From: Corynebacterium renale
GTDB lineage: Bacteria > Actinomycetota > Actinomycetes > Mycobacteriales > Mycobacteriaceae
Direction: 5' to 3'
DNA length: 64,000 bases
Assembly: GCF_002563965.1 (NCBI RefSeq)
Contig: NZ_PDJF01000001.1
Span: forward strand, 806,001 to 870,000
Under the pieces are notes generated by a model. It searched no databases and had not been told where the DNA came from. It worked only from the letters and a program-made list of their open reading frames with translations. A program made the translations under genes and the position numbers. How positions within the stretch are numbered: the first letter of the stretch is position 1; each line of letters begins with the position of its first letter. This document shows positions 26,353 to 40,063 of this stretch, piece after piece.

Positions 26353-26727
26353 ATGGCAACCGTAGATATCACTGAGGACACCTTCCAGGAGACCGTCAGC
26401 GCCGAGGGCATCGTGCTCGTCGACGCATGGGCATCTTGGTGCGGCCCATGCCGCGCATTCGCGCCTACCTATGAGGCCGAGTCCGAGAAGCATGACGACG
26501 TCACCTTCGCCAAGCTCGACACCGAGGCCAACCAGGCGCTCGCCGCGGCCCTGGAAATCCAGGCGATCCCAACGCTCATGGCATTCCGCGACGGCATCAT
26601 GGTCTACCGCGACGCTGGCGCCCTGCCGCCAGCAGCCCTGGAAGACCTGGTCAAGCAGGTCAAGGGCCTGGACATGGATGAAGTTCGCCGCCAGGTCGCA
26701 GAGCAGAACGCGCAGTCTGAAAGCTAA
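26353..26727 (+). CDS. Thioredoxin-family protein
   Basis: This 124-aa protein has the thioredoxin fold with active site WCGPC (residues 35-39) and cis-Pro in [10 protein letters not shown]. It acts as a cytoplasmic disulfide reductase. The C-terminal 15 residues ([17 protein letters not shown]) extend past the fold. It is divergent from copA across about 120 bp. AAGGAG precedes the ATG. Confidence 0.93.
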   Translation: MATVDITEDTFQETVSAEGIVLVDAWASWCGPCRAFAPTYEAESEKHDDVTFAKLDTEANQALAAALEIQAIPTLMAFRDGIMVYRDAGALPPAALEDLVKQVKGLDMDEVRRQVAEQNAQSES

Positions 26728-26743
26728 AGCTTCAGCAGCGTTT

Positions 26744-26780
26744 GCGCCCGTCGCCACCGCGTGGTGGCGCCGGGCGCTTT
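26744..26780 (+). terminator. Terminator after thioredoxin gene
   Basis: GCGCCCG (26744-26750) pairs with CGGGCGC (26771-26777), with an inner CGCCACC/GGTGGCG stem; TTT follows. Confidence 0.82.
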
Positions 26781-26892
26781 GTCGTATCAGCCTGTATCAG
26801 GCTGTGCCAGCACATTCTCCCTGCACGTTCCTGGGAGCGCCAGTAGAATGGTGCCTACAAACATTTACTCAAAAACGTTTAAGGATTCTTGT

Positions 26893-27690
26893 ATGGCTAA
26901 CCCATTTTCCAAGGGCTGGAAGTACCTCATGGCTTCGTTCGATCAGAAGATCGACGAAAACGCGGACCCAAAGGTCCAGATTGAGCAGGCAATTAACGCC
27001 GCGAAGGCGCAGCACCAGGAAATTACCGAGCACGCCGCAAACATCATCGGCCACCAGCGTCAGCTGGAGATGAAGATTGATCGTCTGCGCAAGGACCAGG
27101 AATTTCTGCAGACCCAGGCTCGCCAGGCCATCACCTTGGCTGACAAGGCCGCGGGCGAGGGCGACCAGGCGAAGGCCGACGAGTTCAATAACACCGCGGA
27201 GGTCTTTGCTACCCAGCTCGTTGCCGTGGAGCAGCAGCTCGAGGAAGCGAACACGATGCACCAGCAGGCCGCCGCCGCGACTGAGCAGGCGAAGGCGCAG
27301 CAGCGTGAGTCCGAGGCCCGCCTCAAGGAGCAGCTCGCCCAGATTGATCAGCTGCGTAACCAGGTTGACCAGGCGAAGATGCAGGAAAAGACCAACGAGG
27401 CTATGGGTGCGCTCACCGCACAGCAGGACGATTCCGTCCCGACTCTCGACGGCGTACGCGAGAAAATTGAGCGCCGCTACGCCAACGCACTTGGCGCGCA
27501 GGAACTGACCCAGAACTCCGTGGGTAGCCGCATGGATGAGATCGCAGCGTCGGGCCGCGACATTAAGGGTGCCGCACGCCTGGCAGAGATTCGTGCCCAG
27601 ATGCAGGGCGACGCGCCCAAGGCCGTGGAGTCCGGGGACTCCGGCAAGGATGACGCGCCGATCTACCCCGAGGTCGAAGACACCAAGTAG
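26893..27690 (+). CDS. pspA: PspA/IM30 family envelope-stress protein
   Basis: This 265-aa protein is almost wholly coiled coil (about 25-220), starting with the PspA-type amphipathic N-terminus NPFSKGWKYLMASFDQKIDENADPKVQIEQAI. It would assemble on the inner face of the membrane in response to stress. The ATG at 26893 is preceded by AAGGA; the open frame upstream is not supported. A Ser/Asp/Gly-rich tail replaces the final helix. No pspF-like regulator is adjacent. Confidence 0.9.
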   Translation: MANPFSKGWKYLMASFDQKIDENADPKVQIEQAINAAKAQHQEITEHAANIIGHQRQLEMKIDRLRKDQEFLQTQARQAITLADKAAGEGDQAKADEFNNTAEVFATQLVAVEQQLEEANTMHQQAAAATEQAKAQQRESEARLKEQLAQIDQLRNQVDQAKMQEKTNEAMGALTAQQDDSVPTLDGVREKIERRYANALGAQELTQNSVGSRMDEIAASGRDIKGAARLAEIRAQMQGDAPKAVESGDSGKDDAPIYPEVEDTK

Positions 27691-27700
27691 TCCACACAAC

Positions 27701-27736
27701 ACAGCGCGCCCCGGGAAATTTTCCGGGGCGCGCTGT
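27701..27736. terminator. Bidirectional terminator between pspA and NYN gene
   Basis: ACAGCGCGCCCCGG (27701-27714) pairs perfectly with CCGGGGCGCGCTGT (27723-27736); the loop is AAATTTT. Confidence 0.88.
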
Positions 27737-27750
27737 CGTCTTCGTGCGGG

Positions 27751-29154
27751 TTACTGTTCGCTGCGGCGAACCGTGATGAGTACGCTTCGAATACCGGCGT
27801 GGAAGCCGTCGCGCAGGTTAACGCGCTGGGATTCGCTTAAGGTGTATTCGTGCAGTGTCTCGCACGCGAACTGGAGAAGTGGGCGATCCACCTCGGGCGG
27901 GAGGCCACCGCCGGAGAGGAGGTGGGCTTGGTCGCGTTGGTCGGCGGAGGCGGCGTTGTCGTACCACCAGGCCGCGTATTGCTGGCCGACGTCGAAAGGC
28001 GTCTGGAAGCCAGCGGAAGCCCACACTTCGTTCGGTAGTGGCACGTAGCGGGAGCGGAGTTTGCGCTTGGGCGCCATCATCGAAGGTTTCGGTGCAGGGC
28101 GTGGGCCCTCTGGCGTGGATGTGTCTGCATCCTGGCCCTCGGCATCCCCGGCGTCGGCAGGTGCCGCGTCGTGCTGCGGCGTAGGAAGTTTGTCGCCGCC
28201 AGTCTGCGCGGCTTGGCGTTCTTCTTCGAGTTGGCGGTCGACCATCGACGTCGCCTGATTGTGCACCGCCTGTGTACCGCGAGCCACCTCGGCTGGGCTG
28301 GCGAACGCTTCCTGCGGATTGTGCTGTTCGCCGCCGGGCGTGATCGTCCCGCCTTGGGTGGTGGGGAAACCGGCGCCGGGGCGTGGGAGCGGGCAGTCTC
28401 CTGCGTCGGCCGCATCGCCAGCGGCAGGGTCGGCGGTGGCGGCGATTTCTTCGGTTGTGGGCGTTTCGGGCTGGGAAGCGTCGGAAAGCGTGCTTCCTGC
28501 AGCGGGGGCTGCCTGCGTCTTTTCCTCTGGAATTGGGGTGAGGCCGCCTTCCTCGGGCTCCTCGGTTTCGCCGAACGGGCGCGCCGGGATGACTGGTGGC
28601 AGTGGGCCCTCGAGGACTTCGAGCTGCATGGCGTCGGCGAAGTCTTCGCGCGGGTCGAGGATGGTGGTGCTGTCGCAGGCGTGGCGCAGTGCTGAGGACA
28701 TGGAGTCCCAGCCGAAGCCGTAGAGGTGCACGCGGGCGCCGTGGTTGCAGGCTTCGTTGACGCCGGGGATCATGTCGGCGTCGCCGGAGACTAGGACCAT
28801 GTCGGAGAACTGCTGGTTGACACCTGCGACGACCATGTCGGCAACAAGACGCGTATCGACGGCCTTCTGCGTGCGCCGCTCCCCCCACTCAATGAGCTGC
28901 CCGGCCCGCAGTTGCACACCGTTACACGTGCGCAGTGCTCGCTGGTAGCGGTGGGGGCCGGAATCGGGGATGCCGTCGTACCAATATTGGCGGTGAATCG
29001 GTTGGCCGAGGTGCTCTTCAATCATGCGCCCGAGCTGGGACACTACCTCCGGAAGGTCGATCTCTAATTGTGCGCGGGCACCGGTTTCCCACGAGTTGTA
29101 AAAGCTAGCGAGTAGATAAGAGGTGTCGACATAGACAATCGTGCGTTCAATCAT
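27751..29154 (-). CDS. NYN-domain (LabA-like PIN) putative RNase
   Basis: This 467-aa protein has an N-terminal NYN/PIN-like nuclease fold (1-165) with acidic residues at YVDTSYL, TRLVADMVVAG and VLVSGDADMIPGVNEA. A long disordered Pro/Ala/Glu/Thr-rich linker (170-355) follows, then a basic-to-helical C-terminal region (MMAPKRKLRSRYVPLPNEVW ... LLQFACETLHEYTLSE) that may bind RNA. RNase activity is inferred from the fold. It is convergent with pspA. Confidence 0.83.
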   Translation of the reverse strand: MIERTIVYVDTSYLLASFYNSWETGARAQLEIDLPEVVSQLGRMIEEHLGQPIHRQYWYDGIPDSGPHRYQRALRTCNGVQLRAGQLIEWGERRTQKAVDTRLVADMVVAGVNQQFSDMVLVSGDADMIPGVNEACNHGARVHLYGFGWDSMSSALRHACDSTTILDPREDFADAMQLEVLEGPLPPVIPARPFGETEEPEEGGLTPIPEEKTQAAPAAGSTLSDASQPETPTTEEIAATADPAAGDAADAGDCPLPRPGAGFPTTQGGTITPGGEQHNPQEAFASPAEVARGTQAVHNQATSMVDRQLEEERQAAQTGGDKLPTPQHDAAPADAGDAEGQDADTSTPEGPRPAPKPSMMAPKRKLRSRYVPLPNEVWASAGFQTPFDVGQQYAAWWYDNAASADQRDQAHLLSGGGLPPEVDRPLLQFACETLHEYTLSESQRVNLRDGFHAGIRSVLITVRRSEQ

Positions 29155-29298
29155 GGCTCCTAAGTTCCTTCATTGACTATCTAAAAAAGTTTGCTCCTCC
29201 CAGCATGCCTTAAATAGGGGTGCTGCGTCGAGCGTATGCGTAAACAATGATAGGTTCATTAGTGAATTAACCAAGTAACCAACCACCGAAGGTTGCCC

Positions 29299-29676
29299 AT
29301 GCAGACGCAAACGCCCTTGTTCCGTCAAGTCGCTCGCCTCCTTGAGGACGGCATCCTCGACGGCGAGTACACCCCCGGGTCCGCGGTCCCTTCCTCTATA
29401 TGGCTGTCCTCATTTCACGGCATCAACCCCGCGACGGCCCGACGAGGCCTCAACGAACTCATCGCCCGCGGCATTCTCATTGCGCGTCGCGGCCAACCGG
29501 CGATTGTGGCCCCCGACGCCATCACAGCACTGGTCGCATCACGCAAGGAGGAATTGCCCGCGGCACTTGCCCCGCTTATCGACGAAGCAACGCGCGTAAA
29601 CATGACCCAAGAAGAGCTCCTTGAACTCGTTTCACGAGTCGCCGAAAGTCGCGGTCTTTACGCAGTTCAGGGCTAG
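29299..29676 (+). CDS. Small GntR-family (YtrA-like) regulator
   Basis: This 125-aa protein has an N-terminal GntR winged helix (TPLFRQVARLLEDGILDGEYTPGS... NPATARRGLNELIARGILIARRGQPA) and a short C-terminal dimerisation segment, as in the YtrA subfamily. That subfamily usually regulates a co-transcribed ABC transporter, but none lies next to it; the rRNA operon follows. The ATG at 29299 has GAAGG upstream. An AT-rich stretch (29255-29280) could be its operator. Confidence 0.82.
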   Translation: MQTQTPLFRQVARLLEDGILDGEYTPGSAVPSSIWLSSFHGINPATARRGLNELIARGILIARRGQPAIVAPDAITALVASRKEELPAALAPLIDEATRVNMTQEELLELVSRVAESRGLYAVQG

Positions 29677-29703
29677 TTTTTGAAAGCGGTATAAAACCCG
29701 GAT

Positions 29704-29736
29704 TTGCACTTTCTGTAACCCGTGTGTAACTTAATA
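29704..29736 (+). promoter_or_regulatory. Candidate rRNA operon promoter
   Basis: TTGCAC (29704-29709) and TAACTT (29727-29732) are spaced by 17 bases about 450 bp before 16S. The leader 29740-30182 has no gene; it contains the AGAACTCAATAGTGTG box at 29882-29898 common to actinobacterial rRNA leaders, partly repeated (AGAACTGTATAGTGGACG) in the 16S-23S spacer. Confidence 0.45.
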
Positions 29737-30182
29737 GAAGTCAGCGCGACCGACAGCGCCCCACACTGCAGAGCAGTGAGGAGTGGCGAGAGGAAAACAA
29801 GCAGCTGACGAAATCAAATCTTATGGCCTTCAAGGTTATTAGCGCGAAAGCGGTAATACGTTGTTGTGTCATGGTTGTGTGAGAACTCAATAGTGTGCCA
29901 ATGTACTTTTATTATTTTTGTTACTGGTTACATTGCGCCTGACACGTACTGGTTCGTATGACTGGTGGTGTTGGGGTGTGACTGGTCGAGTGTGTGGTGT
30001 GGGTTAACACCTGTGGCTCGTTAAATATGATCATGGTGTGCCTAACTATGTTTGACCACATTGGTTTCTTGTTCATGCACCCCCGTGTGTGGATAAGATT
30101 GGTGTGGTTGTTTTGCTAGTTTTTGTTTGTCAGGTTTTTCAGGCTTTCTTGCTTGAGGATTTTTTCTGATTGAATTTTTTCT

Positions 30183-35100
<4,918 letters not shown>

Positions 35101-35213
35101 GTAAGTTTGTAACGAGCCCAAAGATTTGTTGGGTGTTTGCGTCCACTGTGCAGTGTTTGACACAACACGTGGTGTTGTGGGCATGGTCCCTTTCGGGGTT
35201 GTGTTTATTGAGT

Positions 35214-35334
35214 GTGTTGGTGGTTATTGTGGCAGGGGTACGCCCGGTCCCTTTTCGAACCCGGTAGCTAAGCCTGTTAATCGCTGATGGTACTGCATGC
35301 GGGAGCGTGTGGGAGAGTAGGTCGCCGCCAACAC
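35214..35334 (+). rRNA. rrf: 5S ribosomal RNA
   Basis: A 121-nt segment with complementary ends GTGTTGG and CCAACAC and the conserved GAACCCGGTAGCTAAGCC and GGTACTGCA...GGGAGAGTAGG blocks. Confidence 0.95.
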
Positions 35335-35352
35335 TAAAAATTACATACAAGA

Positions 35353-35399
35353 AAAAGGGTGGTTACATCACGTCACGTGGTGTAACCACCCTTTTATCG
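35353..35399 (+). terminator. First rRNA operon terminator
   Basis: AAAAGGGTGGTTACA (35353-35367) pairs with TGTAACCACCCTTTT (35381-35395), a 15-bp perfect stem with a T-run. Confidence 0.92.
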
Positions 35400-35467
35400 C
35401 GTCCACTACAGTTGCAGAGAGACCGCCTAGTCTCATGCTCTAAGTCTTCGATCTGACGGAATGCGTT

Positions 35468-35501
35468 GGGTCCCCGTCCTTACCGGACGGGGACCCTTTT
35501 T
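35468..35501 (+). terminator. Second rRNA operon terminator
   Basis: GGGTCCCCGTCC (35468-35479) pairs with GGACGGGGACCC (35485-35496), followed by TTTTT. The T-run is on the plus strand, so it backs up the first terminator and does not end the minus-strand methyltransferase gene. Confidence 0.88.
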
Positions 35502-35512
35502 CGTTTGGCAGT

Positions 35513-36283
35513 CTATTTCACCGCATACAAGATGTGATCGGCGCCGTGCTGCCAACAACAACCAGAAGACCTGAAATCGGCTGCCATTTCATGGAACTGG
35601 CTTATCGTTGGTGGTTTCGCCGGTTGCCGGTCGCCGTACACGGCCTCACGCTGCTGCAGAAGTTCCGCGAACTCGGGAACCGCAGCAAGCTCTTCCCACC
35701 ACGCTTCCCAACTCTGGTTGCCGGAAACGCCGGCACGCTCGGCTGCTTTCTCTTCGAGTGCGATCCCAATGCCGTCGAGAGTGATGGCTCGCTCTGCACC
35801 CTCAGCGCGTGCCTCGGCGGCAGGTCGGTGGTAGAAGTGGTCTCCATCGATAAACACACCGCCGGAAGCCAGGACCTCGCGGCATCGGCCCACCACCTGT
35901 GCGAACCCCTCAGCGTCCAACCAGTGCAGTGCGGTCGTCGATACGAAAGCATCGGGCGTGGCGTCAATGCCCGCTTGCTCCCACCAGTCTGGCGCATTCA
36001 GGTCTACGTTCCGGACGTCGTAGTCCATGGCCCGCGACATTTCCAGCAGTACTGGGTCTTTGTCCAGCCCGATAATTGTCGCGTCAGGGATTCGCTCCTG
36101 TAGGTGCCGGGTCAATGAACCGGGACCCACACCCAGATCCACAATCACTGGGTTGAGCTTATCGATGCACACCTCAATCAGATCAGCGATGACCTCAAAC
36201 CGTTCGCGGCGGTTGGGAATGTATTTGGTTTGCTGGTCGTCCCACCGCTGTAGCCAGTCGGTCGCTAGTTCACGGCTGATCAT
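35513..36283 (-). CDS. Class I SAM-dependent methyltransferase
   Basis: This 256-aa Rossmann-fold methyltransferase has motif I VIVDLGVGPGSLTRHL (near residue 45), motif II acidic end IIGLDKDP and post-I VSTTALHWLDAEGF, as in the Methyltransf_11/12 and trans-aconitate-methyltransferase-like groups. Substrate is unknown. Its start overlaps the stop of the upstream binding-protein gene by 4 bases, so the two are one operon, an unusual pairing. Confidence 0.85.
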   Translation of the reverse strand: MISRELATDWLQRWDDQQTKYIPNRRERFEVIADLIEVCIDKLNPVIVDLGVGPGSLTRHLQERIPDATIIGLDKDPVLLEMSRAMDYDVRNVDLNAPDWWEQAGIDATPDAFVSTTALHWLDAEGFAQVVGRCREVLASGGVFIDGDHFYHRPAAEARAEGAERAITLDGIGIALEEKAAERAGVSGNQSWEAWWEELAAVPEFAELLQQREAVYGDRQPAKPPTISQFHEMAADFRSSGCCWQHGADHILYAVK

Positions 36284-37266
36284 TTGTGGGCCTCCTTTAG
36301 GGCATCGGCGACGAGTGGCAGCACTTCGACGGAGCGAGCGCTTGGGTCGAGGGCAGCGCCAGGAACGACGATGTAGTTTCCTTCCCGGACGGCCTTCATG
36401 TTGCGGGTGGCGGGGTTATTCTCCAGCATCTCAATCTTGCTTTCAGGGGAGTCGCCCGGGCCGCCGCGTGTGGAGAGGTCGCCGAGGACAATCCAGTCGG
36501 GGTCAAGTGATGCGAATTTTTCCCAACCCGGCGAGAATCGTTGGTCTTCGACATCGGCGAACACGTTCTTTTGTCCCAGCTGGTCCGTGACTGCCTGGAA
36601 GGTGGACATGTTGCCGTCGGAGTAAATCTCACCTTCGTAGATGGAGTAGATGGTTGCCATCGTAACCGGCTCGAGGCCGTCGATCTTGTCCTTGTTCTCG
36701 GCGATAACTGCGCGTTGCTTCTCGATCAGCTTGTCTGCGGCCTCTGGCTTTCCGAAGATCTGGCCTAGCTCCTTGTAGTCCTGCTCCAACATGTCGAAAG
36801 CGGGCTTGCCCTTGTTGCAGTCAGTGTTCGAGACGAACGTGACGATGCCCTTTTCTGCGAGCTCCTCGCGCGTGCCCGCGTATTGGCCGGTGAAGTAGCT
36901 AGCGCGGTCCGAGATCGCGGCGTCAGCGTCGGCGCCCATGACCTGTTCGATGGTTGGCACGCCATCGGCGAGGACCGGGATGGAATCGAATGCGGCTTGG
37001 TTGTGTTCGAGGACGGGGGTTCGCAGATCAGAGGTACCAACCATCTGGTCTTCGAGTCCCATTTCTAGCAGTGTCTCGGTGGCGCCTTGGCGCAGCGTGA
37101 CGGCGCGTTGCGCGGGGCCTTCCAGTTCCATGGTGAAGCCGCAGTTCGTGATGGTCTGCTTGTCGCCGGATGCTTCCGTGGACGCGGTTGTGTCGGATTG
37201 GCTGCAGGCTGCCAGGCTTAGGGCTGGAATGACTGCAGCAGTGAGAAGTACATGTTTAATACCCAT
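36280..37266 (-). CDS. Iron-siderophore-type ABC substrate-binding lipoprotein
   Basis: This 328-aa PF01497-type binding protein has a lipoprotein signal (HVLLTAAVIPALSLAAC; lipid Cys near residue 20) and the two-lobed fold joined by a long helix (GKPEAADKLIEKQRAVIAENKDKI). Family motifs include QGATETLLEMGLEDQMVGTSD and SLDPDWIVLGDLSTRG. It would capture a ferric siderophore or similar chelate on the outer face of the membrane. No permease or ATPase gene is adjacent, so it must use a transporter elsewhere. The ATG at 37266 is preferred over an upstream TTG because it puts the signal peptide at the start. Confidence 0.85.
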   Translation of the reverse strand: MGIKHVLLTAAVIPALSLAACSQSDTTASTEASGDKQTITNCGFTMELEGPAQRAVTLRQGATETLLEMGLEDQMVGTSDLRTPVLEHNQAAFDSIPVLADGVPTIEQVMGADADAAISDRASYFTGQYAGTREELAEKGIVTFVSNTDCNKGKPAFDMLEQDYKELGQIFGKPEAADKLIEKQRAVIAENKDKIDGLEPVTMATIYSIYEGEIYSDGNMSTFQAVTDQLGQKNVFADVEDQRFSPGWEKFASLDPDWIVLGDLSTRGGPGDSPESKIEMLENNPATRNMKAVREGNYIVVPGAALDPSARSVEVLPLVADALKEAHK

Positions 37267-37329
37267 ACCTACAAATCTAACACTCAATTGAATAAATAGG
37301 TATGGGGGTAGGCGTCCACTGCGCCTCCA

Positions 37330-38337
37330 CTACGCGTCCAGCCACGCCGGCACGCTAAACTGCCGGTCCTCGCCGTTCAAGGGATCGACGAATCGCAGAC
37401 CGGTAGAAGTAAGGTGCATGGGCACCGCCCAATCTTCAGCATCCTCGGGCATGACCTCCGGATACGCCATATCGCCCAAGATGGGATGCCCGATTGCCAT
37501 CATGTTCAGGCGTAACTGGTGCGTCTTTCCGGTCAGTGGGCGCAAGCGATACCTAGCTTGCGGCGCCAAGGGCCCGTGCAAGGCTTCGAGTCTCGCTTGC
37601 TCCCCGTCTGAGACTGGGGTTACCGAGACGAGGTCGGTCACAGCATTCGGTTCACCCTCGACGATGCGGCCCTGGATTTCGCCAGGTTCTTTCTCTATCC
37701 GGCACTCCCAGCGAGCGGGAACAACCAGCGGATCGTAATCGGCGATTGCCGTGTACTCCTTGAACACCTGCCGCTCGGCGAAGAGCTTTTGGTATGCCCC
37801 GCGCACGTCCGGGGTCTTGGTGAATAACAAAAGTCCCGAGGTTTGGCGGTCGAGGCGGTGGGCTGGTACGAGTTCAGAAATGCCGGTCGAGCGGCGTAAA
37901 CGTACCGTCGCGGTTTCTGTGATGTGGCGTCCGCGGGGCATCGTAGCAAGAAATGGGGGCTTGTTGACCACCAGGATGGCGTCGTCCTCGTACACCGTCG
38001 CAATGGGATAAGGAACCGTAACCTCGGGGGCGGGGACGCGGTAGAACCACACGTCCTCGTTCCCGCGGAGCACGTCCCCGGGGCGGTAGGGTTCGCCGGC
38101 GGAGTTCACGACCAATTCTTCGGCGAAGCGTGTGGCGATGGCGTGGTCGTCGTCAAGCAGGTGACGGTGATGCTGCGATCCCACCAAGTGCTGTACAAAC
38201 GCGAGCGCGGTCATGGGCTCCGCGCCGGCGGGGAAGCGGACGCGGGACGGGTTGAGGCCGTCGCGGATGGGCAGGGGTGGCGGGAGTTTGCGCCGACGCT
38301 TCCGTTTTCCCGGGTTCGGCGCTACGCTATCAACCAT
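37330..38337 (-). CDS. RluA-family pseudouridine synthase
   Basis: This 335-aa protein converts uridine to pseudouridine in rRNA or tRNA. The catalytic Asp lies in HRLDRQTSGLLLF, and family motifs YEDDAILVVNKPP and GKTHQLRLNMMAIGHPILGD follow. A basic N-terminal extension (KRKRRRK) is present. Its ATG shares the CCATGG sequence at 38334-38339 with the start of a small gene on the other strand, so one of the two starts may be wrong. Confidence 0.92.
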   Translation of the reverse strand: MVDSVAPNPGKRKRRRKLPPPLPIRDGLNPSRVRFPAGAEPMTALAFVQHLVGSQHHRHLLDDDHAIATRFAEELVVNSAGEPYRPGDVLRGNEDVWFYRVPAPEVTVPYPIATVYEDDAILVVNKPPFLATMPRGRHITETATVRLRRSTGISELVPAHRLDRQTSGLLLFTKTPDVRGAYQKLFAERQVFKEYTAIADYDPLVVPARWECRIEKEPGEIQGRIVEGEPNAVTDLVSVTPVSDGEQARLEALHGPLAPQARYRLRPLTGKTHQLRLNMMAIGHPILGDMAYPEVMPEDAEDWAVPMHLTSTGLRFVDPLNGEDRQFSVPAWLDA

Positions 38338-38494
38338 GGATTTTAATGCCCTTCTGGAACCAGTGATTCAGTTCTTCTCCACCGGGATCGGTGAGATCAT
38401 TGCCAATATTGCGAAGGTGTTCTACGCAGTGTTGTTCCCAGCGAACGCTGACGCCGCTTCCACCATCGTAGACGCCGCCACGAACGCGCAGTAA
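38336..38494 (+). CDS. Small 52-aa hydrophobic protein, PorH/PorA-like in size
   Basis: This 52-aa peptide (MDFNALLEPVIQFF... ) has no signal peptide, a long amphipathic or hydrophobic helix (residues 8-34) and an Ala-rich tail. Length and lack of leader recall the small corynebacterial outer-membrane porins PorA/PorH, but I see no clear sequence match. A stem-loop follows (about 38516-38555). No ribosome-binding site is obvious before the ATG. Its start overlaps that of the divergent pseudouridine synthase. Confidence 0.5.
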   Translation: MDFNALLEPVIQFFSTGIGEIIANIAKVFYAVLFPANADAASTIVDAATNAQ

Positions 38495-38630
38495 ACCAGC
38501 GCACTGCATAATTTCCCCCTCGCGACATGCCAGAAAAGGCTGTGGCGTGGGGGTATTTCTCTATCTTTTGGCGGATTCGGCGGGTACACTGGTAGGTGCT
38601 TGGAACAACAATCTGTAGAAAGGCCAACAT

Positions 38631-39527
38631 ATGTCATACGAAGGCAATATTGTTGTAGCTGTTGATGGTTCGGATGCTTCGCGTACCGCTGTGAAGTGGG
38701 CAGCAAACACCGCCAACAAGCGTGGTGTCCCGCTGCGCCTGGCGTCCAGCTACGTTATGCCGCAGTACCTGTATGCAGAGGGCATGGTCCCGCCGCAGGA
38801 GCTTTTCGACGAACTCCAGTCCGAAACCCTGGAAAAGATTGAGGATGCGCGCACGATTGCCCTCGAGGTCGCTCCGGACATCAAGATTGGCCACACCATC
38901 GCTGAGGGCTCCCCGATCGACATGCTTCTGGAAATGTCTAAGGAAGCAACCATGGTGGTCATGGGTTCGCGTGGTCTCGGCGGGCTGTCCGGCATGGTTC
39001 TTGGTTCGGTTTCTGCCGCAGTTGTTTCCCACGCTTACTGCCCGGTCGTTGTTGTCCGTGAAGATAACCCGGTCAACGAGAACACCAAGTACGGCCCGGT
39101 AGTTATCGGTGTTGACGGCTCTGAGGTTTTCCAGAAGGCCACCGAGTACGCCTTCGCCGAGGCGAACGCTCGTGGCGCTGAGCTGGTGGCCGTGCACACC
39201 TGGATGGATATGCAGGTCCAGGCATCGCTTGCCGGTCTCGCCGCAGCGCAGGCCCAGTGGGAGGAAGTCGAGCAGGAGCAGAAGGCGCTTCTCGACGAGC
39301 GACTGGCACCGTTGGTAGAGAAGTACCCCAACGTGGAGGTCAAGAAGGTTATTACCCGTGACCGTCCAGTCCGCGCCCTGACCGATGTTGCCGAAGGCGC
39401 GCAGCTTCTGGTCGTCGGCTCTCACGGCCGTGGCGGTTTCAAGGGCATGCTCCTTGGTTCCACATCGCGCGCACTGCTTCAGGCGGCACCGTGCCCGATG
39501 ATGGTCGTTCGTCCCGACCACATCTAA
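38631..39527 (+). CDS. Universal stress protein, tandem Usp domains (ATP-binding type)
   Basis: This 298-aa protein has two complete Usp domains. Each carries an intact ATP motif: GSRGLGGLSGMVLGS in the first and GSHGRGGFKGMLLGS in the second. It should bind ATP, unlike the Usp protein at 11221. AGAAAGG precedes the ATG. It is monocistronic, with its own terminator. Confidence 0.93.
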   Translation: MSYEGNIVVAVDGSDASRTAVKWAANTANKRGVPLRLASSYVMPQYLYAEGMVPPQELFDELQSETLEKIEDARTIALEVAPDIKIGHTIAEGSPIDMLLEMSKEATMVVMGSRGLGGLSGMVLGSVSAAVVSHAYCPVVVVREDNPVNENTKYGPVVIGVDGSEVFQKATEYAFAEANARGAELVAVHTWMDMQVQASLAGLAAAQAQWEEVEQEQKALLDERLAPLVEKYPNVEVKKVITRDRPVRALTDVAEGAQLLVVGSHGRGGFKGMLLGSTSRALLQAAPCPMMVVRPDHI

Positions 39528-39557
39528 AGGTGTGACCTAGTTAATATTGGTCTCAAA

Positions 39558-39606
39558 CCCACCACTTTTTGATGACATTTCATCATATAAGTGGTGGGTA
39601 TTTTTA
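39558..39606 (+). terminator. Terminator after Usp gene
   Basis: CCCACCACTT (39558-39567) pairs with AAGTGGTGGG (39589-39598); TATTTTTA follows. Confidence 0.88.
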
Positions 39607-39684
39607 TGCACGCCTACAATGGGGACCACAGCATATATGAGATATCTAATATGTTGACCCGTTACTAAAACTAGGAGGAAAAAC

Positions 39685-39942
39685 ATGCTCGGACTCAGCT
39701 TCATTGGTTGGATCATTATCGGTGGCCTTGCAGGCTGGATCGCTTCGAAGATTAAGGGCAAGGATGCCTCCATGGGCGTCGGCCTGAACATTATTGTCGG
39801 CGTCGTCGGTGGCCTCATCGGTGGCTGGCTACTTGGCCTCTTTGGCGTTGACGTCGCTGGCGGTGGTTGGATCTTTAGTTTCATCACCTGCCTCTTGGGC
39901 GCAGTTATCCTGCTGTCCATCGTGAACGCAGTGAAGAAATAA
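39685..39942 (+). CDS. GlsB/YeaQ/YmgE-family stress membrane protein
   Basis: This 85-aa protein with three transmembrane helices carries the family motifs GWIIIGGLAGWIASKIKGKD and GVVGGLIGGWLLGLFG. Members are small inner-membrane proteins induced by general stress; the molecular role is unknown. TAGGAGG precedes the ATG. A strong terminator follows. Confidence 0.92.
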   Translation: MLGLSFIGWIIIGGLAGWIASKIKGKDASMGVGLNIIVGVVGGLIGGWLLGLFGVDVAGGGWIFSFITCLLGAVILLSIVNAVKK

Positions 39943-39954
39943 CCCGCCTTCATC

Positions 39955-39998
39955 TAGACAACCCGGTCCAGTTTTCGCGAACTGAACCGGGTTGTCTA
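39955..39998. terminator. Terminator after GlsB-like gene
   Basis: TAGACAACCCGG (39955-39966) pairs with CCGGGTTGTCTA (39987-39998), with an inner CAGTT/AACTG stem. Confidence 0.88.
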
Positions 39999-40063
39999 GT
40001 ATTAGGGGTAGTTGCAAAACGGGTGTATTGCCAGCACCCTTACCCCCACAAGGAACTGGAGGC

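Noticed and set aside
35400..35465. A possible tRNA between the two rRNA terminators.
   Set aside because: No cloverleaf or GTTCRA T-loop could be drawn; no tRNA was recognised anywhere in the window.
39955..39998. GGTCCAGTTTT inside the GlsB terminator as a fourth 91-bp element.
   Set aside because: The match is limited to a short word within a simple terminator stem; length and flanking motifs do not fit.
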